A stretch of 64,000 nt of DNA from Calliopum simillimum (taxonomy: Eukaryota > Arthropoda > Insecta > Diptera > Lauxaniidae). Position numbers and translations under genes: made by a program. The DNA is taken from assembly GCA_951812925.1 (NCBI GenBank), contig OX638368.1, forward strand, positions 69,340,569 through 69,404,568, in the 5' to 3' direction. This document shows, piece after piece, positions 43,640 to 54,205 of this stretch; positions within the stretch are counted from its first letter, which is position 1, and the number at the start of each line of letters is the position of its first letter. The notes beneath the pieces are model-generated. The model did not search any database, had not been told where the DNA came from, and saw only the letters and a list, made by a program, of their open reading frames with translations.

Positions 43640-44498
43640 TTTTGCAATTCTTTAAAAAAGATCTTAAAAACCTCCTTATTGACCGGCACAACAATGGGAA
43701 ACTCGTTGTCTCCTTTTTTAGCAGAATTGTTTATGTCTCGATTTGAACAAGATTTTGAAATGGAACAAATGTTACCAGAGACCTGGTTCAGATATGTTGA
43801 TGATGTATTTGCAATCATTAAAGTAAATGAGATAAACGAAACGTTAGATGTTTTGAATTTAAAGTGGCCAACGGTGAAATTTACTTGCGAAATTGAAAAA
43901 GATGGAAAATTACCCTTTCTAGATGTGCTGGTTAACAGAGATATAAACGATAGGTTAGCAGTCACGGTGTACAGAAAACCAACAAATGTTTCGAGATTTA
44001 TCCCTAATGACTCGTATTGCCCTTTGCAATACAAAAAAGCTGCGTTCAACTCGATGGTGTTTAGGTTATGCAACTTACCATTAAATATAAATAATTATAT
44101 GACAGAGTTAAACTACATCAAATATGTAACAGAGCTAAACGGGTATGATGATAAAATGATCACGAAGATGGTAGAAAAACAAACCAAAACAATTAAAAGA
44201 CTAAATTTGACAACATTGAAATCAGCAATTACCACTAAAAAGAAACGCATTCAAATACATTATGCTCCAACTATAACAAACAAGTTAGGAAAAATTTTTA
44301 AAAAACAAAACATGGATTTAGTTTTTACCTCCAACGACAAAATAAAAAATTTATTAGGGTCAACAAAAGACAAAACCGAAACTATGAAGAAAGCTGGGAT
44401 ATACGAAATTAGTTGCAACGAATGTGAACAAAAATATATTGTACAGACGAAGCGAAATATTGAAACGAGGTTCAACGAACACATAGGACATATCGATA
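43640..44498 (+). pseudogene. Penelope RT and GIY-YIG endonuclease remnant
   Basis: The frame reads TGTTMGNSLSPFLAELFMSR (RT motif B region), then ETWFRYVDDVFAIIKVNE with the YVDD catalytic site (about 43795). A thumb/linker rich in Lys and Thr follows, then GIYEISCNECEQKYIVQTKR and RNIETRFNEHIGHID. GIY...KYIVQTKR..TRxNEH is the GIY-YIG endonuclease of Penelope-like elements; YIG reads YIV here. The RT palm N-terminus is missing. The coding sequence is cut at 44498 by a nested element and continues at 45215. Confidence 0.85.
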
Positions 44499-45206
44499 CC
44501 TTAGAGCGCTATAGTCCTATCTCCATTTTTACAATTGTTGGGAAATGCAAAAAGAAGATTTCAATCAGTGGTTATTTAGGATTGGCTGCTATTTTGATAA
44601 AACGAAATATGCAATATTTTTACCTTTAGTATGTTTTAACATAATTTAATGTTTTTAACCAATTTGATTAACTTCTAACGAAATCCCAGTCAATTTATAG
44701 TGTGTCATTACTTTTGCCCTTATATAGAATTCCACTACTATTGAAAAAAAAAGACGTATTTAGTGCATTTTTTAAATTTTTTCTACTAAAATGTCGTAGA
44801 AAGTCATGAAACGCGTGGAAAACACGAAAAAACGATTTTTTTTTTTTTTTTTTTTTTTAGTTTTTGAATTTTTGGTTCCGGCAAACAAGAGTGGAGCCTT
44901 GAGTGTAACCGAATTTGCTCACTAAAATGTCGCAAAAAGTCATGAAACGCGAAGAAAACGCGAAAAAACGAAGAATTTTTTTTTAAAACTTGAGTTATTT
45001 GAATATTTAGTGGAGATAGGACAGTAGCGCTCTTGAAAAAATTACAGTTTGGAGATAGGATTTTTTTAATTTTCGAATATTTTGATGTTTTAGTGGTATT
45101 TTGACATCACACAGTTTTCCACAATGTAAAGAAGCCCACAATGTTGCCATAACTGCAAAAATCCCAAAATCGCAAAAAGTGGAGATAGGACTATAGCGCT
45201 CTAAGG
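44499..45206. mobile_element. Nested element with palindromic 8-bp duplication
   Basis: The ends CCTTAGAGCGCTATAGTCCT and complement are flanked by TATCGATA on both sides (44491-44498 and 45207-45214). Inside, AAAAGTCATGAAACGCG recurs at about 44798 and 44934 with long T-runs, and GAGATAGGACAGTAGCGCTC repeats the terminal motif. Non-coding. An 8-bp duplication suggests hAT. Confidence 0.72.
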
Positions 45207-45214
45207 TATCGATA

Positions 45215-45290
45215 TAAAGTATGATAGGCCAAACAAATCAGCTGTTGCTTTACACGCATGACATGACACTGTTGCAAAATTAGTCTTGAA
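45215..45290 (+). pseudogene. Penelope endonuclease, continuation after the insert
   Basis: The frame reads IKYDRPNKSAVALHAHD, the expected continuation of the GIY-YIG domain (DRPxKSAVAxH). It shows that the element at 44499-45206 was inserted into an existing Penelope copy. Confidence 0.72.
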
Positions 45291-45582
45291 GTGTAAATTT
45301 GTCATTATATGCAATATATCTCTCATCAAAACGCTTCAAAACCATAATTTTTTCATACTGTGGCTAAAATGTCACAAACGTGGCAATTTGGTCACAAACG
45401 TTGCAGCAAAATTTCTTAATTTCGACCTCAAAGCCGTAAATTCAAACTTGTAGTTGATCTACTTAAAAGGTGAGTTTTACGAGGGTGTTTACACAAGATA
45501 GCATGAAGAAACTTGCAAAAATCCAAAAAAATTATCTGCCAATTTTACAACTCGAAAAAATACAGTTATCTAAGAATCACCC

Positions 45583-47620
45583 ATATCTCCGCCATTTTTT
45601 TAAATTTTGAAAAAATTTTTGGTAGTAATTGTTTTCATTATGCTACTATTGCTTATGCCAATTTATATCCAATTCGGGTGCCATCAAAAATCTTGATCGT
45701 TTTGAAATGGTTTACACCTATTACCACATACACATATGTATAATCACGTCTGTCCTGTGTGTGATTTGAATAAAATTTTCGAGTACCCCATTTTTTTTAC
45801 GGAATTCTGTTAAACATCGTATATCGAAATGTTTTCAATAAAAAATTTCAAAATCCTTAGAGCACTTCTGAAATGATCGGCTAACGAACGATTTCCATGT
45901 TGCTGATCATATTTTCTAAACTAATTGGAGTTTGCTGAGTCCAAAAATCGCATTTATTTTTTTTCCTAGAGGCCGTTCTCGAGATAATCGGCCTTTTTGA
46001 TTTTTTAGGTTATAGCTTCATTTTTTCGAACATATTTTGACAAACCCGATTTCGATCGAATTTGTTTTTACACTTTTATAGAAAAAAATTCTTAACCTTC
46101 CAACAAGAGTACCAATATCTAAGATCCGATTCAAATTGGCTGAGTCTTAGCAACGAAAAGTTAATTTTTATAGTAGTTTTTTAGACTTTTATGTGTTTAA
46201 GCCAAATTAAACACGGTTTTTTGTCAGTAGCTTATACAAATAAACAATTTTTATATTTTAGTTCAATAGTGTATTTGATTGCAAATATTTGGAGTTCAAT
46301 TTTAGCAAAATCGGACCATTTTTTAGAAAGTTATTAAGGTTTTAGAAAAATAGGACCATTTCGATTTTTCATAGAAAACAAATTATTTTTTATTCCATAG
46401 AAAATGATAACCGATTAAGGCATACTCGCTTTTTCGGAGTTGGATTTTCTCTATAAAGGAACCAACAGTAGTCAGCCATCATGCTTTTGCCCCAGAACCC
46501 TTGATATCGCCTTCGATATCACTCATGAAAATTACTAAAAACGCCAACTTCAACACCCTGTATTTTAACAAGAAATGGTACTAGGACCAAATCCTCCCGA
46601 ATTATTGTTCTTGCACCGGATCCAAATTTGAGCGAAATGGGAGACAAACAAAATTTTCAGCTGGTACGCTTGGCATATGTATATGAAGCAAAATACGCCA
46701 AGCGTATTTTTTTAAACTGTTTTTTTTTGAATAATTTTTGAAAAAGTTTTTTTTTCAACTTTCCAAAAAATTCCCAAAAACTACATAAGTACGTATTTTT
46801 TGGACGATTCTAAGCATTTTATGCCTAGTACACTTTATTCATTGTTTTATGTGAGTACGCTTGCTGCTATCAGCTGTTGTTACTGCAAATATTTCTCAAT
46901 TGTTATTATGTTGATCGCACTCTTAAATTAGGTTTCGAGAAATGCTGTCTTCACAATTCACAATTAATTATTTTTAAGACATTTGTGGATGAATTTTTAC
47001 CACTGATTATTTTTTTGAGATATGAATGGGTTTTTTTGAAAGTGGAATAAGCCCATTTTTTCATGAACTGAGATATTTAAGGGTTTGCGTACGATTGAAT
47101 TTAAAAATATTGATAAGCGTTATTAAACTGGTGTAAAATGTATACCACTGTGAATTTATCAAATATTGTTATGCTGTAAATTTTTTTAAAAGTGTAATAG
47201 AAAATAGTCGCGTTTTTGTGCACTGAATGAACTTATTCCACTTTCATTTATAACAAATTGAAAAATTTTATACACTTTTGTATAACTTATTCCATTTTCA
47301 GTCGCAAAATATTTTGCAAAGGAAAATTAAAATTTTTGTATGTTGCTAAATTTTTTTTCGATTTCTGGAGTCTTTTTCGATGTTTTTCAATAATATCAGG
47401 CCCTAGTAAATTTTTCAGAGTTTTTGGATACTTTTCGATAATTTATAATTCTTGACCGTCCAGAGGAAAAGGAACCTTAAAAATAAGAGTTGGGGTCAAT
47501 TTTATCGGTTTTCAGTTTAAGGTGGAGTTGAACAGTGCTGAACAGTTTACAATTGATTTAAGGTCAATTATCAAATATCAATAAAAGCAGTCTTATCAAA
47601 CCTCCACCCAGTTAAAATTG
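45583..47620. other. Intronic sequence with element fragments
   Basis: 46505-46720 is a single arm of the 17301-18174 palindrome (AAAAACGCCAACTTCAACACC to TATATGAAGC), followed by CGCCAAGCG. 47020-47250 carries the end ATATGAATGGGTTTTTTTGA and an inverted CTTATTCCACTTTCA. The rest is AT-rich with no coding feature. Confidence 0.5.
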
Positions 47621-47624
47621 ATCA

Positions 47625-48010
47625 TTGATAAACTTTGAACTTCGATATCTAAAAACTTGAGTTTTTCATTTTACGATTTCAAAATGGCGTAAATCAGTCA
47701 ATATTTGGAATTTTCCGTTGATCGAGGTGTCTTTTTATTCAAAATAATATGATATTTTAGAAAATGCTAAAAAATCGGTTTTTAATTTTTTAAAGATAAG
47801 GACGGTCATGTGTGCAAATTTTTCTAGATTTGAAAATGGAGTTAAGACTCATTTCTTGTAGTTAATTCAAGAGAGCTCTATTAAATTTATCAAACTTTAA
47901 ACTTTACCATCTACAAACTAGAGTTTTTCGTTTCACAATTTCAAAATACTGTAACTCTAATCAATTTTTGGAATTTTCCTGTGATCGAGGTGTCTTTAAA
48001 AGAATAGAAT
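47625..48010. repeat. Diverged direct repeat pair before the receptor exon
   Basis: The block from GAACTTCGATATC through TTGATCGAGGTGTCTTT (47637-47745) recurs diverged at 47905-48005, ending GTGATCGAGGTGTCTTT. Period about 265 bp. Non-coding. Confidence 0.6.
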
Positions 48011-48175
48011 TCTGATCTCTGCAAGATAAAGTCCCTTTCCTATTGAAAGTCGCAACTTTGATAAAAAATCTCGAATTTTATTTTATTTTACTGTTCAAAA
48101 GCACTATTTGTTCTTTTTATTTCAACATAGAATTTTTTAAAAACACATACATATTTTCAATTTCGTTTATTTCAG

Positions 48176-48316
48176 GGACCAGTTAGATTTTACAACAATG
48201 AACGCAAAGCGAATATACTTATTAATCAATTTCAATTAGGACAAATAGAAAAAATCGGCGAATATCATTCACAGTTGTATCATTTAGACTTGACGTTAGG
48301 GAAACCAGTACGATGG
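48176..48316 (+). CDS. GABA-B-R2: GABA-B receptor (subunit 2-like) exon, end of ligand-binding domain
   Basis: A 141-bp exon, phase 0 at both ends, encodes 47 residues: GPVRFYNNERKANILINQFQ then LGQIEKIGEYHSQLYHLDLT and LGKPVRW. It completes the FxGVTGPVxF motif begun in the previous exon and matches the last part of the Venus-flytrap domain just before the region leading to transmembrane helix 1. The acceptor is TTATTTCAG and the donor TGG|GTGAGT. The next canonical exon (juxtamembrane PPKD-type sequence and TM1) is not seen in the rest of the window. Confidence 0.9.
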
Positions 48317-49499
48317 GTGAGTATTTAAATAAATTATAATTTTCAAGATGGATAAGTCAAAGGGGGTTTTTTTTTTTTAAGTTACCCAAATTTTATAGTT
48401 TCTAAATGGCTATTTACACATGGTTTGTTTTAATATTGTTTGTATACATTTCTTTACTACATTTTATGATCAGATGTGAAAATTTCAATTACACCCCGAC
48501 TCGATGAGCATTTCATGTTAAACTTTATATTATTATTTTTTTTATGTCCAAATTTGATATGTGAAAATTTTTATTTCATAACAAAAAGCACCAAGACAAA
48601 TAATGTGTTTTTTTTTTTGTGTGTCTGGTTTTTTGACCCCTTTTTCCAAAAACTTGGTTGAAATGGGTTAAAATATTCTCCACAAATATTCTAAAAAAAT
48701 TTTACTAGGTGCCACTGAAAAAAAAAAATCGTCCGGACGGTGGCAACCCTATATGGTAGCGCGCGTGCACCAACGACTAATGATAAACACAACATTAAGC
48801 AACTTAAAAAACTCATAACTTGATCACCGTAAAATATACCACAGTTTTGAAGGTCGGTGAATAATTATAATAAATTTTACTTTTAAAGCAAATGTTTCCA
48901 AAAAAAAAAAATAAAAAGGATACACCAAGCCCTAAATTGGCTTTAAAGAAGAAAAAAAGCTTTTTTTCCAATTAAAATAAAAATTTTTTTTAGTGTAGTT
49001 TTTTTTCCAAAAGCTCATATCCATTTGCAATAACCCTGAAAATTTCATTATAATCGGAACAAAATTCATGGAGCTATGAATTTTCAACCATGTGAGTATC
49101 TACACGGAGAAAAAAAATAGTACTTGCTACTTTATTTCTCATAAATATTACCAGAATTTCAAATTAGAATAGTGACAACTTCACACCGAAGCACAATGGG
49201 AGATTGTGGCCATAAATAGGTAAAATTTGAAAGTGCTATGAATTTAAAAAAATTTTACGCCAATCGTCAGATAATACTTAGGGACGGAAAAAAAAACTAT
49301 AAAAGTTTAAAATTTTATTTTGGTTTAGCAACACAGTGAGCCCAAAGTTGGACTTTAAACAGAAAAAATGCTCTACAGAACTTTTAAAATTAGGAACTGC
49401 TGGATAAACGCTCTAGTTAATTTGTTATAAGCCCGATCCACTAATGTAGCATATCGTTAGAAAGTATATTGTTTCTACTTTGTTAAAAATATTTTTTTT
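48317..49499. other. Start of the next receptor intron
   Basis: It begins GTGAGT. 48629-48715 is an inverted copy of the repeat at 13757-13838. No coding feature was recognised; AT-rich with long A and T runs. Confidence 0.5.
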
Positions 49500-50060
49500 T
49501 TTTTTCCGATTTTATGTGAATTATAGTGATTTTTCAAATATTTAAAAAAAAAAATGGTAAAAATGGAAAAATTGCAAACTTTGACATTAAAAAAAAAAAA
49601 TACATTTTCTGATTTTCATTATTTTTCAATATAATATGTGGCCAAGTATGCTTAATCGAAATGCAAAGTCCCTACTGCTTTTTTTGAGAACTTTTTTTTT
49701 ATAAACTTTTTCATATTGTGGTTTTTGACGGGACAAGATACGTTGACTTTTTTGGAACGCTATTTTTAATTCGTTTGCATCGAAATATATCAAGATAGCA
49801 TTTTGTCAAAAAGTACAAGTATTAAGCTTTTAAAAAAACATTTGTTTGAGTTTTTATATATGATAGGTGAATTATGGTGATCTTTCGAAAATTTAAGCTC
49901 AAAAAGCAAAAATCGACAAATATTACAAACTTTGACATTAAAAAAAAAAAAAATGCATTTTCTGATTTTCATTATTTTCCAATATAATGTAGGGCCAAGT
50001 ATGCTTAATCGAAGTACAAAGTCCCTACTGCTTTTTTTGAGAACTTTTTTTTCTATGAAT
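49500..50060. repeat. Tandem duplication, about 353-bp period
   Basis: CAAACTTTGACATTAAAAAA, then TTTCTGATTTTCATTATTTT, AAGTATGCTTAATCGAA and AAAGTCCCTACTGC, occurs at 49574-49700 and again at 49926-50053 with few differences. Similarity also covers the preceding GAATTATxGTGATxTTTC. Non-coding. Confidence 0.75.
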
Positions 50061-50261
50061 TTTTCCTGTAGCAGTTTTTGAGAAAAAAAAATATTTTTAT
50101 TTCTTTACAATATATTTATCAATTTTAAGCTTACAGTCTTCTTAAATTCCAAAAAAAAAAAAAAATTTAAGAGAAGGGTGACAGGTAAGGGGTATATTTC
50201 CTCATTTTAATCCCCCTTGGGACTCACTCTTTCTTAAAATAAGCCAAGAGCATATTGAAGG

Positions 50262-50591
50262 CTATACAAAAAACATTATAATTGGTATAATATGCCCCCT
50301 TCTGTGCATAAAGTTTTAATTCACGGAAGCGAAATCATACAAGCACTTCAAGTACCAATTGGTAGTCTTTCCGAAGAAGCTCAGGAAGCATCAAACAAAG
50401 TTTTTAAAAGCGCTAGGTTACACAACAGCAGTTTGTGCTCTAGAGTAGCAAACAACGAAGACGTTTTGCATTACATGCTGATCTCTTCTGATCCGATTAT
50501 TAGCCAAATCCGAGTAAAACGTGATAAAAAATATAAAGAGTTATCACCAGAAGCTCAAGAGCTGTTGCAATTAAATGAAAAAACTGATTAA
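50262..50591 (+). pseudogene. Conserved insect ORF fragment (MPPSVHKVLIHG)
   Basis: The frame is open from about 50262 and reads YNWYNMPPSVHKVLIHGSEI, then VPIGSLSEEAQEASNKVFKS, then NNEDVLHYMLISSDPIISQI, and KKYKELSPEAQELLQL, ending at 50591. I recognise the PPxVHKxLIHG...PIGxLSEEAQEAxNK...SSDPxIS pattern as the C-terminus of an unnamed multi-copy insect family. The frame starts abruptly, so it is a 5'-truncated fragment. The open frame and good conservation suggest recent origin. Confidence 0.6.
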
Positions 50592-50789
50592 AATAAATTT
50601 AAAACAATGAAATAACTTAATATTTTTCTATTCTTTTTCTATTATTGTATACATTAGTTTCGACTTGATTGTGTCCTCCTTTTTTGATTTGATCGCCAAT
50701 TTGAGCCAAAAGAATTGCAATGAAAAAGTTTCTAGTGCGGACTATTTTTTCTGATAGTTTTTATGAAAATAATAAATAAAATGTTTAAA

Positions 50790-51190
50790 GGGCGTGACAA
50801 CGCCTACTTTTTTTGTGGACATTATTTGTCATAATATCTTAAACATATTTGCTAAACATCATCAATCTGCATTAAAGATTTTCGGAGATATTGATAAGTT
50901 AATTTTTTGGTAGACGTGGCACTGCCCATTTTTCTAGTGCGGACTATTTGTTCTGATGGTTTTTTCATATGTACGAAATAATATCTATCTTCGTCAAATA
51001 TTTTCAGAAATATGATGAATTTTTTTTTTTGAAGGCGTGTTACCGCCCATTTGTCCGGTGAACATTATTTGTCCTAATAATTTTTATACATTTACCAAAT
51101 CTCATTTATCTGCGTCAAAGAGTTTCGATGATATGATTAGTCAATTTTTTGGGAGGCGTGGCACCGCCCACTTTTGTAGTATATAGCTTA
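50790..51190. repeat. Tandem GTGGCACYGCCCA repeats, about 115-bp unit
   Basis: Four diverged units carry GGGCGTGACAACGCCTACTT, AGACGTGGCACTGCCCATTT, GGCGTGTTACCGCCCATTT and GGCGTGGCACCGCCCACTT. Each is followed by GTGxACATTATTTGTC- or ACTATTTGTTC-like text and a CAxATTTTCAGAxATATGA-like segment. This is the same family as 52890-53545 and 63360-63860. Confidence 0.7.
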
Positions 51191-52424
51191 GCCTTTTTTT
51201 GTAGTAGCATAATATAAAAACTTCTTTAAAATCGGTTACTTGGTTTCCGAGTTAATAAGGGACAAATACACAAACAAACAAAATCTAGTTTTTATAAAGT
51301 AGATTTCGTTTATTCCTCATAACTTAAAAACTATAAAAGATAGCGCAAAATTTTTAACATTTTTGAAATTAGCGGGGTAAAGTTATTGAAAATTGATACC
51401 CATTTTGAAAAAAAATTCGGACCACGCACCAACTTTGTATGGGAAGTAGGCGTGTCCGTCGTCGGATTTCGTTCATATTCACAGATTTTTATTATTTTAA
51501 TGTAAAAAATATCTGTACTAAATTTCAATAGCCTAGCTCTATTATTACTATATATGACCGCCGTTCCATACAAACCCTCCCATTGTGCGAAGTAAGATTC
51601 ACCTTACTGTTTTAGTCAATTCAGAATGGATGTTTCCTAGTAATTTTTATGAAAAAATTTGGCGCGATATTTACCTTACTGTATAGTTCAAACAAAAAAA
51701 AAAACAAAAAAAAAAACAAAAAAAAAAAAAAAATTAGCTGACCGGCGCTGGCGTACGAACCCTGGCCCTTCCGTATGATAGTCAGATACATATCCTATGG
51801 GCTGCTTACGCATATGATGTAGAAGCAAAAAAATTTGTATATAAAGAAAATGTCTGTCCAAAAATAGAAATTGTTACTAAAATTACAAAAGTCAAAATGA
51901 TTCTATATTCTTATGATATTTACCTTACTCGAGTGGGGTGAAAAAATGTAGGAAATTTGTAGTAAATATTCCTTTATTATTTAACTACATTTTATTTGTA
52001 AATATGACGTTAGGGACCCATCAAATAGTTCTTTCGTAAGGTAAATTATATTTGAAATTTAGTTTTGATTACTTTAATTTTTCGACTAGCCGAGTGGAGT
52101 AAAAATTATGATGCGTATTTTTCTCCGTGTAAAAGCTAGATCGGAATTTATATGGCCGCTGTCTTGAATTTTTTCGGAAATTCAAAAATCATTTTACCAC
52201 AATACGATAAATATTAACTATTTACCAATTTCCATAAAAATCGGAGATGTCTACTTAAATCTTAATCGATTACGCAAAGATTGACCCTTCACTGTTCTTG
52301 GCCATTATTGGAAAATTATAATAACCGCTTTCATGATTTTCAAAAATTAAAAATTTAATCGAATTTCATTGCAAGCCATTCACTTGCAAGTTGAACTGTC
52401 GTTGAAATATATAGATACTATTCT
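51191..52424. other. Intronic sequence around a possible SINE
   Basis: GATATTTACCTTACT occurs at about 51668 and 51917, bracketing an A-rich tract and the tRNA-like stretch at 51737. No coding feature was recognised. Confidence 0.45.
51737..51812 (-). repeat. tRNA-like SINE head candidate
   Basis: On the minus strand CCCATAGGATATGTATCTGA, then CTATCATACGGAAGGGCC, then AGGGTTCGTACGCC. This resembles a tRNA from anticodon stem to a pol III B box (GGTTCGANNCC), followed by CGGTCAGC and a long T-run that could terminate pol III. The tRNA acceptor and A box are not clear. It is therefore a candidate only. Confidence 0.35.
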
Positions 52425-52552
52425 ATGTTTGGGTCAACTTATAATTGCGAGGTTGCATTTTCAACGCTAAAACTGATTAAAAGAAAATGAAGAAACGGGG
52501 TATCAAACGAACATTTGACAGATTTAATGAGCATTGAAACTTATGACTAGAA
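52425..52552 (+). pseudogene. hAT (SCAND3/ZMYM-like) C-terminal scrap
   Basis: The frame reads MFGSTYNCEVAFSTLKLIKRK-like residues (written at 52425-52489). After a small frame shift and stop it continues NEHLTDLMSIETYD. The pattern FGSTYxCExxFSxxKxIKxK...LTDEHLxxLM is the C-terminal dimerisation block of hAT transposases related to vertebrate SCAND3/ZMYM genes. Nothing else of the element is visible. Confidence 0.72.
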
Positions 52553-52889
52553 TTATTATTTTTAAAGAAATCTGAATTACTATATATTAACTGAAGCATA
52601 AAAAATTAAATTTTGCTATATTAAGTAAAAAACAGGGATCATTTTAAAGAAACTGTACTTTCTTGATACAAAATTTTTTTTTTTTCTAACGGTATTATAC
52701 GCTTTGATATTTTGCATTGAGAAATCGAATATCTTAAGAACCAGTGAACTATCAATCAATTACATTATTGTAATAAGGTAGAAAAACCCACTTTTTTTAT
52801 TTTTAAATTTTTACCATTATGATTTTAACACTTTTTATATATTTTTATATACATTCAGTGTGTATTCACTTTGTCCTTCCGTTTGTAAC

Positions 52890-53545
52890 GCATATAAGGA
52901 GGCGTGGCAGGCATGGGAAAATTGAGCAAGATAATTCAATGAAATTGAAATCGTCAAAGTTAGCTCGAGGGATTGAAAATGAGCGAAATTGGTCAACGGG
53001 CATGCCTACCGCCCATACAAAGAATATGTTCAAAATGCATTATTAAGAGCATTATTTGTGATAATGCAACCAAAATACGCACAGTTACTATTGATAGTAA
53101 GTTCCAGCTCTGATTAAAAAATTGGCGAATTCTGACTAGTGGGCGTGGCATCTCCCATATAAGCAAAAGGCTCAAAATGCTATACTGAAAGCGTTGTTGA
53201 GGTATTCCACCCAAATTTCACTAACACACAGTAAATGCAAGCTCTTACATAAAACTAGATAAATTCGAACAAGAGGGCGTTGCACCTCCCATATAAGCAA
53301 AAGTTTGCAAATGCTATACTGATGGCGTTATTTCAAATTTCAAAATAAAAAAATTTTTTCATATTTTTCAGACAATATATAACAATGTCCAAAAAAAATT
53401 TTGTCAATAAATGTAATAGTTTTTTCATAATAAAATTTTTAAAAGTGTTTTTTTTTTTTCAGTTACAAAGGCGAATGTCCCCTTAAATTTTTTTTCAATT
53501 AATCGTTAAATAGTGGGCGTGGCACCTATTAGATACTTTTGCCGC
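52890..53545. repeat. GGCGTGGCACCTCCCATATAAG-type repeats
   Basis: Three to four diverged units contain GGGCGTGGCATCTCCCATAT or GGGCGTTGCACCTCCCATAT, followed by AAGCAAAAGxxTxxAAATGC and TACTGAxxGCGTTxTT. The family is shared with other GTGGC repeats in the window. Confidence 0.6.
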
Positions 53546-54201
53546 TTTTGAACATCCGTACTATCTCAAATGGGGCACGAAAAGTACGAAGTACGAGGTA
53601 CGAAAGCACGAACTTTACCAAATTCACGTACCTGTGCGAACCTCAAATTCACGTGATTTGGAGTACGATCACGTGAGTACGAACGTTCGTACAGAAACAG
53701 ACAGCTCTAGTTCAAAATTCTGTACTGAAAACGTTTTTTGACATAACCTAACCAAATTTTACTCAGACACTCAGAACAGTGAGTGCAAGATCTGAGCAAA
53801 AGCTTTGTGAATTCGAACAAGAGGTTGTGGCACCTCCCGTACAAGCAAAATTTTCAAAATACTGCTGTGTAGGGTATTTAATATTTGGCCAGGCCAAAGG
53901 TAACCTTACTAGTTTTACTTTTATTTTCAAAGACAAAGTCAAATTTTGCCGGCTTAAGTAATAAAAAATTTACTTAAATCTTAAATTCATTGAATAATAT
54001 ATTTTAAGTTTAAACTTAACGTGTATTGTCAAAGTATAAGGAATGTTATTCAAAATAGCATAAACTATTCCCATATATTTTTTGCAATACAGCGCAACAA
54101 ATGTAAGCATAAACTAGCAAAGCAAGCAAACATTTTTCTCAGTGCTTGCAGACTTCACCATTTCCCTCTTTTTTGAGCATAAGGAAATTTCGAAATTTCC
54201 G
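53546..54201. other. Repeat remnants, no gene
   Basis: 53575-53705 is rich in GTACGA and CACGT words (AAAAGTACGAAGTACGAGG, CGAACGTTCGTAC) and ends CAGACAGCTCTAG, probably a fragment of an element. 53760-53850 has another CACCTCCCGTACAAGCAAAA unit. Confidence 0.45.
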
Positions 54202-54205
54202 CTCT

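Larger units (their letters stand above)
42747..45582. mobile_element. 2.8-kb element with GGGTGATTCTYAGATAACTG ends
   Basis: The left end GGGTGATTCTCAGATAACTG and the right end CAGTTATCTAAGAATCACCC form 22-bp terminal inverted repeats with one mismatch. ATAT adjoins both. At least six GTCACAAACGTGGC-like boxes lie inside (42925, 43325, 43479, 43503, 45369 and 45391, the last as ACGTTGC). A Penelope remnant with its own nested insert occupies the middle. The superfamily is not recognised. Confidence 0.55.
6410..48175 (+). other. Giant receptor intron (41,766 bp)
   Basis: The intron begins GTAAGC at 6410 and ends TTTATTTCAG at 48175. The flanking exons join in phase 0 to give ...SFEGVT/GPVRFYNN..., the continuous order expected in GABA-B receptors, so no exon is missing between them. 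The intron is filled with transposable elements, inverted repeats, tandem repeats and gene fossils listed separately. Confidence 0.85.

Noticed and set aside
43597..44073. 158-codon minus-strand frame
   Set aside because: Antisense shadow of the Penelope RT frame, which contains the YVDD and GIY-YIG motifs on the + strand.
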